Part shown: piece by piece, positions 1 to 8,597 of the stretch | How positions within the stretch are numbered: position 1 is the first letter of the stretch | Layout: each line of letters begins with the position of its first letter | Assembly (NCBI GenBank): GCA_016870035.1 | Contig: VGCJ01000017.1 | Span: 1 to 32,599 of the forward strand | DNA length: 32,599 bases | Origin: Alphaproteobacteria bacterium | Lineage (GTDB): Bacteria; Pseudomonadota; Alphaproteobacteria; Rhizobiales; Beijerinckiaceae | Reading direction: 5' to 3' | Made by a program: the position numbers and the translations under genes | The notes under the pieces: model-generated | Databases searched by the model: none | What the model saw: only the letters and a program-made list of their open reading frames with translations | Told to the model about the DNA's origin: nothing

Positions 1-882
1 CGCCGCTTTTTCCGTATAGGCCAGATCGTGGCGGAACATGAAGCCGTAATCTTTGATCGTCGTGCCGCACCCCGATGTCGTGATCGCAATCGCATCAAGA
101 CCATCACCTTCGATTTCTTTCATCCATGCATCGATATTTGCCTTTGCAAAGTGATGGCTTTCTTCATTGCGCCCCATGTGATGGACAAGCGCGCCGCAAC
201 ATCCTTCGCCCTTCGCCCTCACGACATCAAAACCCATTCGGGTTAGAAGGCGAATGGTGGCATCATTGATGCCCGGATCAAGAACCGTCTGCGCGCAACC
301 GCCAAGTAAAGCAATGCGTCCACGACGCGACGCCTCTGTCGGTATGATTCTAGATGATTCATGACGCGAACGTGCCGGGAGAGTCAGTGGTGCAAGATCA
401 ATCATCGCGCCAAGCTTCTTGCCAATTGACGGGAGCGCACGAATAAGGGGAGCAATCACCTTGGCAAAGCGGGCACCAAAAAGCGCAAAACGAAAACGCG
501 TCGGATAAGGTAACACAAAGGCCAACACCGCACGGATCATGCGATCACCAACTGGGCGCGAATATGTCGCCTCAATATGCGCACGCGCATGATCAATGAG
601 ATGCATATAATGAACGCCGGACGGACATGTTGTCATGCAAGAAAGGCATGAGAGGCAGCGATCAATATGAGTGACGACATCTTTCGTCACCGGACGCCCG
701 CGTTCGAGCATATCTTTGATCATATAGATACGACCGCGTGGGGAATCGAGTTCATCGCCGAGCAATAAATAGGTGGGGCATGTCGCCGTGCAGAATCCGC
801 AATGAACGCAGGTTCGTAAGATTTTTTCCGAGGCCTGCATCGCAGGCAATTGAAGCGCTTCGGGTTTGAATGATGTTTGCAT
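1..882 (-). CDS. glcF: Glycolate oxidase iron-sulfur subunit GlcF (partial, C-terminus off the left edge)
   Basis: This is the iron-sulfur subunit of the three-part glycolate oxidase. It passes electrons from the flavin subunits towards the quinone pool while glycolate is oxidised to glyoxylate. I translated it by hand from the ATG at 882, and the frame stays open for 294 codons to the window edge; the family is about 430 residues. Two CxxCxxCxxxCP clusters bind [4Fe-4S] centres: C25-C28-C31-C35 (CVHCGFCTATCP) and C76-C79-C82-C86 (CLSCLSCMTTCP). Further on come GEGCCGAL and TTSGCGTT, typical of the CCG-domain part of this family. It starts 11 bases after the glcE stop and so closes a glcD-glcE-glcF operon. 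Seen: the motifs and the operon. Inferred: glycolate rather than lactate as substrate, from the GlcD/GlcE partners. Confidence 0.93.
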   Translation of the reverse strand, partial: MQTSFKPEALQLPAMQASEKILRTCVHCGFCTATCPTYLLLGDELDSPRGRIYMIKDMLERGRPVTKDVVTHIDRCLSCLSCMTTCPSGVHYMHLIDHARAHIEATYSRPVGDRMIRAVLAFVLPYPTRFRFALFGARFAKVIAPLIRALPSIGKKLGAMIDLAPLTLPARSRHESSRIIPTEASRRGRIALLGGCAQTVLDPGINDATIRLLTRMGFDVVRAKGEGCCGALVHHMGRNEESHHFAKANIDAWMKEIEGDGLDAIAITTSGCGTTIKDYGFMFRHDLAYTEKAA

Positions 883-893
883 GATGATATCGT

Positions 894-2081
894 CTACCCG
901 CGGACCATCAGGCCCGGATTAAAGATCCGTTTGGGATCATGAGCAAGGCGAATACGTTCAGAGAGTGCGGCAAGGGCCGGAGACAAAGGTTCAAACACAT
1001 CTACTGCCGCGCGCAATGCGGAAGGCGCACGGAATAAAGTCGCGTGACCGCCTGTATCTTTGAGCGCATTTCGAATGAGCGTCGCGCCGCCATCGCTTTC
1101 GCTCTTTGTTTGAATCCAAATCAGACCGCCACCCCAATCAAGAAGCGAGCGGAATGGAAGACCATTCGAACGAAGCATATTTAAGAAAGAGGGTGTCTTT
1201 GAAGGCGCCAATGATATCTTCCAAACAACATCATTTTGCTGTTCAACAAAATCACTCACATCTCGGATGCGTCGCCACAAACCTTCTGATGCATTTTGAT
1301 CGAGCTGCTCGACGCGACTGAAAGAAGAAAGATCATGCGATAATTTTTCTGAACGATAAGCAACAGACTCGGTAAAACCTTCAAGGCGAATGAGCGTTGT
1401 CGCCACGCGTTCCAATCCCGCGGGTAGATGCGCAGCCCCTGTCACATCGAAAGGAGAGCCGAGTGCCTTCGACATCGCTGCTACCGCGCGCGCGTCATCA
1501 AGACCATGCAGCATCAAAGTCTGAGTGGTTTGCGGCTTGGGTAAAACTTTGAAAGTGGCCTCTGTGATTAAACCCAGCGTACCCCATGAACCTGCAAAAA
1601 GTTTTACGAGATCAAGGCCTGTGACATTTTTCATCACCCGCCCGCCGGATTTGATCAATTCACCTTCACCATTAATAAAGCGGATGCCGATCAAACTGTC
1701 TCGACACGCGCCCGCTTGAATGCGTCGTGGGCCGGAAAGATTTGTTGCGGCAAGGCCACCAATTGTCGGTTCACCCGATGAGCCAAGTAAAGCGCGGTAA
1801 TCCGGCGGTTCGAAAGGCAGCACCTGGTTTTTTTCATCAAGCCGACCATAGATTTCTTTTAAAGGCGTTCCAGCGCGCGCTCCAATCACCATTTCGGCGG
1901 GTTCATAGAGCGTGATGCCTTGTAAGGATTTTGTTGAAAGCGTCGAAAGTGCGGTCACCGGTTGACTGATGTTCGATTTCGTTCCGCCGCCGACGAGCCG
2001 CAATGTCGTGCCATTGCGTGAGGCGTTGCGAATGGTTGCGATAAAGTCGTCTTCAACGAAAAGAGAATGCGCTTCACTCAT
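894..2081 (-). CDS. glcE: Glycolate oxidase FAD-binding subunit GlcE
   Basis: This is the second flavoprotein subunit of glycolate oxidase, 395 residues, a usual length. The N-terminal half is a PCMH-type FAD-binding domain. It has the glycine-rich stretch [12 protein letters not shown] near residues 28-39 and the FAD-pocket segment with [19 protein letters not shown] near 100-120, followed by [16 protein letters not shown]. The C-terminus ends in the family-typical [10 protein letters not shown] segment. The ATG overlaps the glcD stop by four bases (ATGA), so the two genes are translationally coupled. glcF follows after 11 bases. No damage is visible. It is distinguished from GlcD by its shorter length and its position between glcD and glcF. 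Confidence 0.93.
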   Translation of the reverse strand: MSEAHSLFVEDDFIATIRNASRNGTTLRLVGGGTKSNISQPVTALSTLSTKSLQGITLYEPAEMVIGARAGTPLKEIYGRLDEKNQVLPFEPPDYRALLGSSGEPTIGGLAATNLSGPRRIQAGACRDSLIGIRFINGEGELIKSGGRVMKNVTGLDLVKLFAGSWGTLGLITEATFKVLPKPQTTQTLMLHGLDDARAVAAMSKALGSPFDVTGAAHLPAGLERVATTLIRLEGFTESVAYRSEKLSHDLSSFSRVEQLDQNASEGLWRRIRDVSDFVEQQNDVVWKISLAPSKTPSFLNMLRSNGLPFRSLLDWGGGLIWIQTKSESDGGATLIRNALKDTGGHATLFRAPSALRAAVDVFEPLSPALAALSERIRLAHDPKRIFNPGLMVRG

Positions 2082-3511
2082 GAGGCGATGCGCCCTTCAA
2101 GCGGAAATACTTTTGCGGGATTGAGAAGCCATTGCGTATCAAAAGCGGCACGCACGCGCATTTGTTGATTAAGGTCGGCACTCGTGAATTGTTTAGTCAT
2201 CAGATCGCGCTTCTCAATGCCGACACCATGTTCGCCCGTCAAACAGCCACCCACCTCGACGCAGAGCTTTAAGATATCATTGCCAGCATCTTCAGCTTTT
2301 GCCGCTTCAATCGGGTCGTTGCAATTATAAAGGATCAAAGGATGAAGATTTCCGTCGCCCGCATGAAATACATTGGCTACGCGCAAGCCGTAAGATTTTA
2401 CGATCTCATCAATGCGACGCAGAACATAAGGGAGTTGGCCGGTCGGAATCGTACCATCCATACAAATATAATCCGCAACGCGTCCCGTCGCGCCAAAAGC
2501 GGATTTACGACCTTTCCAGATCGCGGCTGTTTCCATCGCGGATTTGGATTCACGAATCGTCTTCACGTGATGGTGCTCGGCAATCGCGATGATGCGTTTG
2601 AGCATTGCATCCATTTCCGCGTCCGAGCCTTCAACTTCGATGATCAGCAGCGCCTCAACATCAAGCGGATAACCGGCATGAGCAAAGGCTTCGCAAATTT
2701 CAATGGCAGGCTTATCCATGAATTCCATCGCCACCGGAATGATTCCTGCACCGATAATTGCAGCCACACATGCGCCTGCGGCTTCGCTCGTTTCAAAACC
2801 GAAAAGTACCGGACGCGCGCCTTCGGCCTGCCGTAAAATTCGCACTGTGGCTTCGGTTACAATGCCGAGTTGTCCTTCAGAGCCGATAATGAGCCCTAAA
2901 AGATCAAGGCCCGGCGCATCAAGCGCGTCGGAACCGATATCGACAATGGTGCCATCAATCATCACCATGCGCACGCCGAGAATATTGTTGGTGGTCACAC
3001 CATATTTCAAGCAATGTGCACCGCCCGAATTCATGCCGATATTGCCAGCAATCGTGCAGGCGAGTTGTGATGACGGATCAGGTGCATAGAAAAACCTATC
3101 TGCTGCCACCGCATTCGAAATACCGAGATTGGTGATGCCTGCTTGCACGCGCATTGTGCGATCGGAAAAATTCACGTCGAGAATCTTGGCCATTTTACCA
3201 ATGCCGACGATGATCGCGTCTTCTTGTGGAATGGCACCGCCCGCGAGTGATGTGCCCGCACCGCGCGGAACGATCTTCACGCCATTTTGGTGGCAATAGC
3301 GCATAACGGCGGCGACCTGTTCGGTCGTCGTCGGCAGAACGACTGCGAGCGGCATCTTGCGATAGGCGGTGAGCGCATCAGTCTCAAAAGCGCGTCTTTC
3401 ATCCTCTGAGATAATCAAAGAGGCAGGCGGCACCAAAGCGGCCAAGCCTTCAATGATCGCCTCGCGGCGTGCAAGAATGGCTTCATCGGGAAGCGGAAAG
3501 GCGATGCCCAT
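2078..3511 (-). CDS. glcD: Glycolate oxidase subunit GlcD (FAD-linked)
   Basis: This is the catalytic flavoprotein subunit that oxidises glycolate to glyoxylate, 477 residues against roughly 480-500 for the family. The FAD_binding_4 domain shows [15 protein letters not shown] near residue 80, then [17 protein letters not shown] and [19 protein letters not shown]. The C-terminal FAD oxidase domain holds [32 protein letters not shown] and, at the end, [14 protein letters not shown]. It is the first gene of the glcDEF operon, and its ATG at 3511 has only a weak AAGG upstream. I see no glcC-type regulator next to it within the window. A D-lactate dehydrogenase is the main alternative, but the glcE and glcF partners argue for glycolate. 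Confidence 0.94.
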   Translation of the reverse strand: MGIAFPLPDEAILARREAIIEGLAALVPPASLIISEDERRAFETDALTAYRKMPLAVVLPTTTEQVAAVMRYCHQNGVKIVPRGAGTSLAGGAIPQEDAIIVGIGKMAKILDVNFSDRTMRVQAGITNLGISNAVAADRFFYAPDPSSQLACTIAGNIGMNSGGAHCLKYGVTTNNILGVRMVMIDGTIVDIGSDALDAPGLDLLGLIIGSEGQLGIVTEATVRILRQAEGARPVLFGFETSEAAGACVAAIIGAGIIPVAMEFMDKPAIEICEAFAHAGYPLDVEALLIIEVEGSDAEMDAMLKRIIAIAEHHHVKTIRESKSAMETAAIWKGRKSAFGATGRVADYICMDGTIPTGQLPYVLRRIDEIVKSYGLRVANVFHAGDGNLHPLILYNCNDPIEAAKAEDAGNDILKLCVEVGGCLTGEHGVGIEKRDLMTKQFTSADLNQQMRVRAAFDTQWLLNPAKVFPLEGRIAS

Positions 3512-3612
3512 AGGAGTGATACCTTGAAAAAGACGCTTCCCATGTTTTGAAAGTTTTTTTCAGATTTGCAAGTGCGTTTCAGCCGCATCAGGCATGATCG
3601 TTGTTTTTGCGA

Positions 3613-5661
3613 TCAGGAGGCCAGAACGCGCGTTGGCGGAAAGGTGATTTCGACGAGCGTTCCGGCATTGCGGGCGCTTTTGATCGAGAAGCTCGCCCGA
3701 TTGGCCTCAACCAATGCTTTGGTCAGCGGCAAGCCGAGGCCGGTTCCGCCGGATTTGCGGCTGGTCGATAATTCCCGGAAGGGCTCAAGCGCGGTCGTTA
3801 TTTCCTGATCGGTCATCCCGATGCCCGTATCCTTGACGCGGATCACGACATCACCATCCGGCGTTCGGGTGGTTGAAACAATCACTTGTCCGCCTTCGGG
3901 CGTGAATTTGATCGCGTTCGACATGAGATTGAGAATGATCTGATGGAGCGCTCGTTTATCGGCCATCAGGCCAGGCAAATTTATATCAAGACTCATCCGC
4001 AAAATGACACGCGCGCGACGCGCTTCTTTTTGCAACAAGGATGACGCGTCAACAAGTATACCATTCACATCGACATCTTGAAAATCAAGCTCAGCGCGTC
4101 CGGCTTCAATTTTTGAAAGATCAAGCAGATTATTGACGAGATCAATCACATAAGAACCGGATGTCAAAATATCTTTGAGATAGTCTTTGTATTTTTTGTT
4201 TCCCAAAGGACCAAAGCGCTCTTCCTGCATGATTTCAGCAAAGCCGATAATTGCAGAAAGCGGCGTACGAATTTCATGACTGATACGCGCGAGAAAATCG
4301 GATTTACGGGCGCTTGCCAGTTCAGCGGCGCGTCGTGCTTCAGTGAGATCACGTTCTGCACGTTTCACCGCCGTCATATCACGCATGAAGACGCAATATT
4401 TTGAAAGCGCATTGTCGCTGAGTTTTCCGATGGTTACGAAAAGCGGAATCTTGCCGCCTTGCCGCGTTTCCGCAATCACTTCGCGGCCATCATTTAAAAG
4501 ACTTTCAACGCCAATACCGTTTAATGTTTTGAGATAGGACGTGATGCGCTCACGGCTCTCTTCATTCAAGAGCGCAATGAAACTCTCGCCTTCGACATCA
4601 TCCGTATCATAACCGAAAAGCGCCTCGGCAGAGCGGTTGAGCATCAGAATGCGACCATCACCATCAAGCACGGCAACGCCATCACTAGCTGTTTCAAGAA
4701 TCGCCGACAATTCATCCGAAGAGACACGCTCATTCACAATGTCGGTTTGGTTTTGTTCGTTTACATCTTCAACAGGATCACGTGGACGTTCAAACAACAT
4801 GAGGCTTGCAGGTAAATCGCCCCAAGCGATGGTTTGAAGATGAACTGAAAGCGCCATCGTATCACCATCTCGACGACGAATGAGCATCGCGCCATCATCA
4901 TGCGGTGAACGTCGTGCGGGATGGCGACCGCCAAACATGGTTTCGATTCCGCCGCTCGAGTGGAAATCATCAACCGAGTCATAATCGAGCCAGGTGAGCA
5001 GCGTTTCATTCATCAGAATGGGAACAGCACCACGGCTCAACAAAACGCCGACCGGCAAGCGGTCAAAGAGTGTTGCGAGTAAGGGCTCAGGCGTCGGTGC
5101 AGCGTCCGCATGCGTTGCAAATTGTGTTGCCGGTACAAACATTTCGATGACTGGAATATCCACGGACGTGGAGGGACTTGATCGACTCGGGCGTTCACCC
5201 AAAGCGCGGGCAATATCGCGGAACGCTTGGCGTTCAATCTCGGTGAGGCCTGGTGCGGTCTCCGCATCAACAGGGCGTGATTTGGTTTGAGCGATCGGTG
5301 CGTCTTTTGGCCTGACTATGGCGAGCGCGATTATTCCGAAGCCCCGAAAACCTTCGAATGTCCCGCCTTCACCCTTGATTGGCGTCCCGGACAGCATGAT
5401 CGAGAGTGGCCCCTCAGCACTTTCGAGTGTCAGCGCCTCATTGACGAAAGTCGCTTGCGCATTGAGAGCCTGCCGGGCCTTGCTGCCTTCGGGCCACGGC
5501 GTTTCTTCCAGACTGATTTTGAGCGTCGCGAGACGCGGGTCTTCCGTGAGCAACCGGATTGTGCCCGAGCGGTCGTTCGTCCAGACAAAGCGGACACGGG
5601 AAGATGCGTCGCTGCCCTTCGACTTCGACGGATTTGAACCTGTGGTGGTGGTCTCGGTCAT
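3613..5661 (-). CDS. PAS-domain sensor histidine kinase of the PdhS/PleC/DivJ type
   Basis: This is a cytoplasmic-looking sensor kinase of 682 residues from the ATG at 5661. The frame is also open from a TTG at 5727, which would give 704. The N-terminal half has two weak PAS-like segments. A clear PAS domain follows (ILETASDGVAVLDGDGRI, then LNRSAEALFGYDTDDVEGES). Next is the HisKA H-box ISHEIRTPLSAIIGFAEIM with His462 counted from the ATG. The downstream EERFGPLGNKKYKDYLKDI is characteristic of the alphaproteobacterial cell-cycle kinases that signal to DivK. The ATPase domain has NLMSNAIKFTPEGG (N box), KDTGIGM (G1) and GGTGLGLPLTKALV (G2). There is no receiver domain and no obvious transmembrane segment. 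Seen: complete kinase motifs. Inferred: a role in cell-cycle or polarity control, from subfamily resemblance. Confidence 0.85.
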   Translation of the reverse strand: MTETTTTGSNPSKSKGSDASSRVRFVWTNDRSGTIRLLTEDPRLATLKISLEETPWPEGSKARQALNAQATFVNEALTLESAEGPLSIMLSGTPIKGEGGTFEGFRGFGIIALAIVRPKDAPIAQTKSRPVDAETAPGLTEIERQAFRDIARALGERPSRSSPSTSVDIPVIEMFVPATQFATHADAAPTPEPLLATLFDRLPVGVLLSRGAVPILMNETLLTWLDYDSVDDFHSSGGIETMFGGRHPARRSPHDDGAMLIRRRDGDTMALSVHLQTIAWGDLPASLMLFERPRDPVEDVNEQNQTDIVNERVSSDELSAILETASDGVAVLDGDGRILMLNRSAEALFGYDTDDVEGESFIALLNEESRERITSYLKTLNGIGVESLLNDGREVIAETRQGGKIPLFVTIGKLSDNALSKYCVFMRDMTAVKRAERDLTEARRAAELASARKSDFLARISHEIRTPLSAIIGFAEIMQEERFGPLGNKKYKDYLKDILTSGSYVIDLVNNLLDLSKIEAGRAELDFQDVDVNGILVDASSLLQKEARRARVILRMSLDINLPGLMADKRALHQIILNLMSNAIKFTPEGGQVIVSTTRTPDGDVVIRVKDTGIGMTDQEITTALEPFRELSTSRKSGGTGLGLPLTKALVEANRASFSIKSARNAGTLVEITFPPTRVLAS

Positions 5662-5812
5662 CAGCGAGAGACGGTCCTTGGAGGCACTTTCAGGATAAAT
5701 GCCGAAAATTCCTAAAGTTTCCGTCAAATTTTACCGAAAGGGAGGCGGGGCGTCCAAGCCTTTCTCCCTCTAAGGTCGAAGAGATCGAAAACAGAGTTAA
5801 CCGCTCGTCTAG

Positions 5813-5841
5813 TTGACGATTGTGCAATGCAACATTATATC
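5813..5841 (+). promoter_or_regulatory. Sigma-70-type promoter of the phasin operon
   Basis: TTGACG at 5813-5818 is followed after exactly 17 bases by TATATC at 5836-5841. This is a strong housekeeping-type promoter pointing at the phasin gene that starts at 5912, giving a leader of about 65 bases. The leader is AT-rich and has GAGG at 5901-5904 as ribosome binding site. A TGC-N3-GCA palindrome lies inside the spacer. Confidence 0.7.
5823..5831. promoter_or_regulatory. Candidate PhaR operator (TGC-N3-GCA) within the phasin promoter
   Basis: TGCAATGCA is a TGC-AAT-GCA palindrome that sits between the -35 and -10 elements of the phasin promoter. The PHB-responsive repressor PhaR of alphaproteobacteria is known to bind TGC/GCA-rich palindromes of the form CTGC-N3-GCAG upstream of phasin genes. 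Bound protein here would block RNA polymerase. The outer C and G of that consensus are not matched (G and A here), so this is a probable rather than a certain site. Confidence 0.5.
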
Positions 5842-5911
5842 GCACTGCGAAATAAATGATTATGTGTTTAAGCGATTCGATTAATCTTTTCCCAGTTTTT
5901 GAGGTTTTTTC

Positions 5912-6355
5912 ATGTCAAAATCGATCCTATTTTATGAAATTCCGACCGAAATGCGCGATTTCGCTGAAAAGAGCGTTGATCAAGCCCGCAAGCCTTTCGA
6001 CGGGTTTCTTGGTGCAGCGCATAAAGCTGTCTCGGCAGCTGACTCCCAGACTGTCAACGCCTGGGCCAATCTGCGCGATCTCGCAGAAAAGGCGATTGGC
6101 TATGCCGAGAAAAACATCGCGGCGGCTTTCGATCTGGCCGAGCTTCTTGTTCATGCCAAGGACGTGCAGGACGTCGTCCATATCCAGACCGAATTCGTGA
6201 AGTCCCAATTTGCGACACTTCAATCGCAAATGGCTGAATTTGGCTCGGCGATGCAGTCAACGGCTCGTAAGGCTACAGAAAGCGCTCAGGCGACTGTTGA
6301 ATTGGCTGCTGCCGAGATGCGTAAAGCTGCAACAGACGCCGCTCAGCGTAAATAA
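5912..6355 (+). CDS. Phasin (first of a tandem pair)
   Basis: This is a small granule-associated protein of 147 residues of the Phasin_2 type. It probably coats polyhydroxyalkanoate granules in the cytoplasm. The sequence is almost wholly alpha-helical and amphipathic, rich in Ala, Gln, Glu and Lys, with no signal peptide. It contains the typical block from MRDFAEKSVDQARKPFDGFL (residues 14-33) through WANLRDLAEKAIGYAEKNI to VKSQFATLQSQMAEFGSAM. The start ATG has GAGG seven bases upstream. A second phasin-like gene follows after 25 bases. The upstream promoter has a PhaR-like palindrome, which fits control by PHB level. No PHB synthase or phaR gene is in the window. Confidence 0.87.
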   Translation: MSKSILFYEIPTEMRDFAEKSVDQARKPFDGFLGAAHKAVSAADSQTVNAWANLRDLAEKAIGYAEKNIAAAFDLAELLVHAKDVQDVVHIQTEFVKSQFATLQSQMAEFGSAMQSTARKATESAQATVELAAAEMRKAATDAAQRK

Positions 6356-6380
6356 TCCTGATCCAATCGAGGAGGTCACC

Positions 6381-6956
6381 ATGGCATCCGATTCCGAAGT
6401 CCATTCTGATGTAGTGGCGGAAGGCACGGCTGTTGCGCCGGGTGTCGCTGCCAAAAAAACGTCTGCAACGCCGGTTGTGCCAGCTGAACGGGTGAAGCGT
6501 AGGCCGGGCGCAAAGGCCAAAGCGGAAGCCGGTGAGGCTTTGGCTTCGGTTCATCATGAGGCGGCCGATGCGATCCGCAGCGTGGCCGAGCAATCGCTCG
6601 ATCAGGTTCGCTCCGCATTTGCCCGCTCGCACGAGGCGTCTTTGTCTTTCGCGCGCGGCTTTGAAGCCAGCGGTCATGTTGTCCAATCTGGCCTCAAGGA
6701 AATTCAGACCCGCGTTGCTGACGCGCTAGAAGCCGAAGCCCATGCAGCTTTCAGCTATTTCCGCGCCATGACGCGGGTGAAGACGCTTTCCGAGATCATC
6801 GATCTTCAAGCGAGCCAATTGCGCAAGCAGTTCGAGCGCAATTTCGATGAAGCGCGGGATTTGTCGTCTCTGGCCACGGCAGTTGCGACCAAGGCGTCGG
6901 AACCGGTGCGAAAGGCTTTTAGCCATGCGCTTGAGGCTCAGCGCCCCTCTCATTAA
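6381..6956 (+). CDS. Phasin-family protein with charged N-terminal extension (second of the pair)
   Basis: This is a 191-residue phasin-like protein. I chose the ATG at 6381 because GGAGGT lies at 6371-6376, five bases upstream. The frame is open further upstream but overlaps the first phasin. Residues 1-50 form a low-complexity Ala/Val/Lys-rich leader (KKTSATPVVPAERVKRRPGA) reminiscent of the Ala/Lys-rich tails of granule proteins. Residues 50-190 are helical, with SFARGFEASGHVVQSGLKEI and FSYFRAMTRVKTLSEIIDLQ, the latter typical of Phasin_2 proteins, and then QASQLRKQFERNFDEARDL. The basic leader could contact DNA or the granule surface; that is inference. It is co-transcribed with the first phasin and followed by a terminator at 6991-7046. 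Confidence 0.85.
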   Translation: MASDSEVHSDVVAEGTAVAPGVAAKKTSATPVVPAERVKRRPGAKAKAEAGEALASVHHEAADAIRSVAEQSLDQVRSAFARSHEASLSFARGFEASGHVVQSGLKEIQTRVADALEAEAHAAFSYFRAMTRVKTLSEIIDLQASQLRKQFERNFDEARDLSSLATAVATKASEPVRKAFSHALEAQRPSH

Positions 6957-6990
6957 GGGGGAGTGGCCATCCGGCACTTGAAAAGAGAGT

Positions 6991-7046
6991 GAAGCGGGCT
7001 TAGGACGTCTCTCCGAAGAAGGGTGCATCGGCCCGCTTCCTTGTTT
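6991..7046 (+). terminator. Terminator of the phasin operon
   Basis: GAAGCGGGC (6991-6999) pairs perfectly with GCCCGCTTC (7031-7039), followed by CTTGTTTT. The 31-base loop is long but may fold internally. It separates the phasins from tRNA-His, which starts at 7051. Confidence 0.6.
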
Positions 7047-7050
7047 TAGA

Positions 7051-7127
7051 GCAGCTATAGCTCAGTTGGTTAGAGCGCTAGATTGTGGATCTAGAGGTCC
7101 CCCGTTCGAGCCGGGGTAGCTGTACCA
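7051..7127 (+). tRNA. tRNA-His (anticodon GTG)
   Basis: The cloverleaf can be drawn by hand. The acceptor arm GCAGCTA pairs with TAGCTGT (G1.U72 wobble). The D arm contains AGCTCAGTTGGTTAGAGC. The anticodon stem CTAGA/TCTAG encloses the loop TTGTGGA with GTG at positions 34-36. The T arm is CCCCG-TTCGAGC-CGGGG. A73 is followed by a genome-encoded CCA (7125-7127). The base before the acceptor stem is A, not G, so no G-1 is encoded. G-1 and C73 are the usual tRNA-His identity elements; their absence together with A73 is known for many alphaproteobacteria. Confidence 0.95.
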
Positions 7128-7183
7128 CCTTTCATCTTTCGCGATGAACAAAACCAAAATCGAAAACCGATCTGCGCGGGTGC

Positions 7184-7197
7184 TTGATGTAAATCAA
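7184..7197. promoter_or_regulatory. FNR/FixK-type box upstream of hemN
   Basis: TTGATGTAAATCAA is a perfect match to the TTGAT-N4-ATCAA consensus recognised by FNR, Anr and FixK proteins. Its centre is about 42 bases before the hemN ATG at 7232. Anaerobic or microaerobic hemN genes of rhizobia are classical FixK/FNR targets, so site and gene fit each other. Confidence 0.8.
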
Positions 7198-7231
7198 GGT
7201 TGACGTGTTTTGTGCGGCTCAAAGTGGCGGC

Positions 7232-8591
7232 ATGGTGAAACCGTCTGCCTTCAACTACAAATGGCTCGCGCAACTTGATGCGCGTGTGCCGCGTTATACG
7301 AGCTATCCGACCGCGCCGCATTTTCATAATGGCGTCACCGCCGCGACGGTGAATTCCTGGCTCGAACGAAAGGACCTTTCAGAGCCTCTCTCGCTTTATC
7401 TTCACATTCCGTTTTGCTGGAAACTTTGTTGGTATTGCGGATGCAACACGACAATCACGAAAACCTATGCGCCGGTTCCACCTTATCTTGAGACTTTGCT
7501 TGCTGAACTCGCGCTCGTGGTTGAGAAACTTCCCCGTCGTGGACGTTTATCGCATCTTCATTTTGGCGGTGGCACACCAAGCCTTTTGTCGCCGAAAGAT
7601 TTTCGTCGCGTGATGGCGGCGATTACAAAATATTTTGATTTTGTTGATCGCGCAGGAATTTCAATCGAAATTGATCCACGCGGTTTCACCGCGTCGCGCG
7701 CGAAGGCTTATGATGAAGAAGGTATAACACGCGCCTCAATCGGCGTGCAGGATTTTGACGCCGCTGTCCAGAAAGCGATCCATCGGTTTCAACCATTCGA
7801 AATGGTCGCAAAGACGGTTGATGATTTGCGCAAGAATGGTGTGATGCCGATCAATTTTGATCTGATTTATGGATTGCCGCATCAAACCAAAAAACGATTA
7901 TTGAAAGCGTAGAAGCGACCGTAAAACTTGGCGCCACACGCGTTGCGCTTTTTGGTTATGCGCATGTGCCATGGATGAAAAATATCAGAAGGCACTTGAA
8001 CGTCATGGTCTGCCGGATCTACGCGCGCGAATGAGTCTTGCAAGTGCCGCGCGCAATGAGCTTGAAAAACATTATATGCCGATTGGTCTTGATCATTTTG
8101 CTCACGCCGATGACCCAATGGCTTTAGCCTTGCAGGACCATCGTTTGAGGCGAAATTAAGGTTATAAAACTGATCACGCGAGCACTTTGATTGCCATTGA
8201 TTCGAGCGCCATCAGCGTGACGGGTTGGGGTTACGCACAGAATGAAGGCGATCTTGATGCCTGGGCCAGTGCCGTCAATGACGGGCGGTTGCCTATCCAT
8301 CGCGGACTGGTTCTCAGCGCCGATGATCTTCTTCGTCGAGACGCAATCGAAAAACTGATGTGTGATATGATTGTTGATCTTGAGAGTGTTGCCCATCACC
8401 ACGGCGTTGATCCGGCGATTTTTCTCGAAGATCTTGATCGCTTGCAGTCTTTAACCCGCGATAGCCTTGTTCAGATCGAGGGGTGGAAGGTGATCATTCC
8501 CCCACATGCACGCCTGGCCATGCGCAGCGTTGCTTCAGTCTTCGATACGCATTTGATGGAAGTTCAAAACCGCCACGCCGCGGCGGTTTGA
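7232..8591 (+). pseudogene. hemN: Oxygen-independent coproporphyrinogen III oxidase, frame broken (hemN)
   Basis: HemN is a radical-SAM enzyme that decarboxylates coproporphyrinogen III to protoporphyrinogen IX without oxygen. From the ATG at 7232 the SAM-cluster cysteines fall at C62, C66 and C69 (HIPFCWKLCWYC), the same numbers as in E. coli HemN, which supports this start. GGGTPSLL, SIEIDPRGFT and FDLIYGLPHQT follow. The frame then fails at the A6 run 7889-7894; one more A restores TIIESVEATVKLGATRVAL and FGYAHVPWMKK. It fails again at the A5 run 7978-7982, where one more A gives KYQKALERHG. A TAA at 8157-8159 stands where the family has NFQGY, consistent with a 3-base loss. The rest (TDHASTLIAID to the C-terminus) is intact. 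It could be a pseudogene or hold read errors in A runs, but the TAA is not a run error. Confidence 0.85.
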
Positions 8592-8597
8592 CCTTTT

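Noticed and set aside
3596-3615. TGATCG/CGATCA inverted repeat at the end of the kinase gene as terminator
   Set aside because: The stem is only six base pairs, includes the stop codon, and has no T-run on the minus strand.
6210-6380. N-terminal extension of the second phasin
   Set aside because: It overlaps the first phasin in another frame, while a strong GGAGGT site points to the ATG at 6381.
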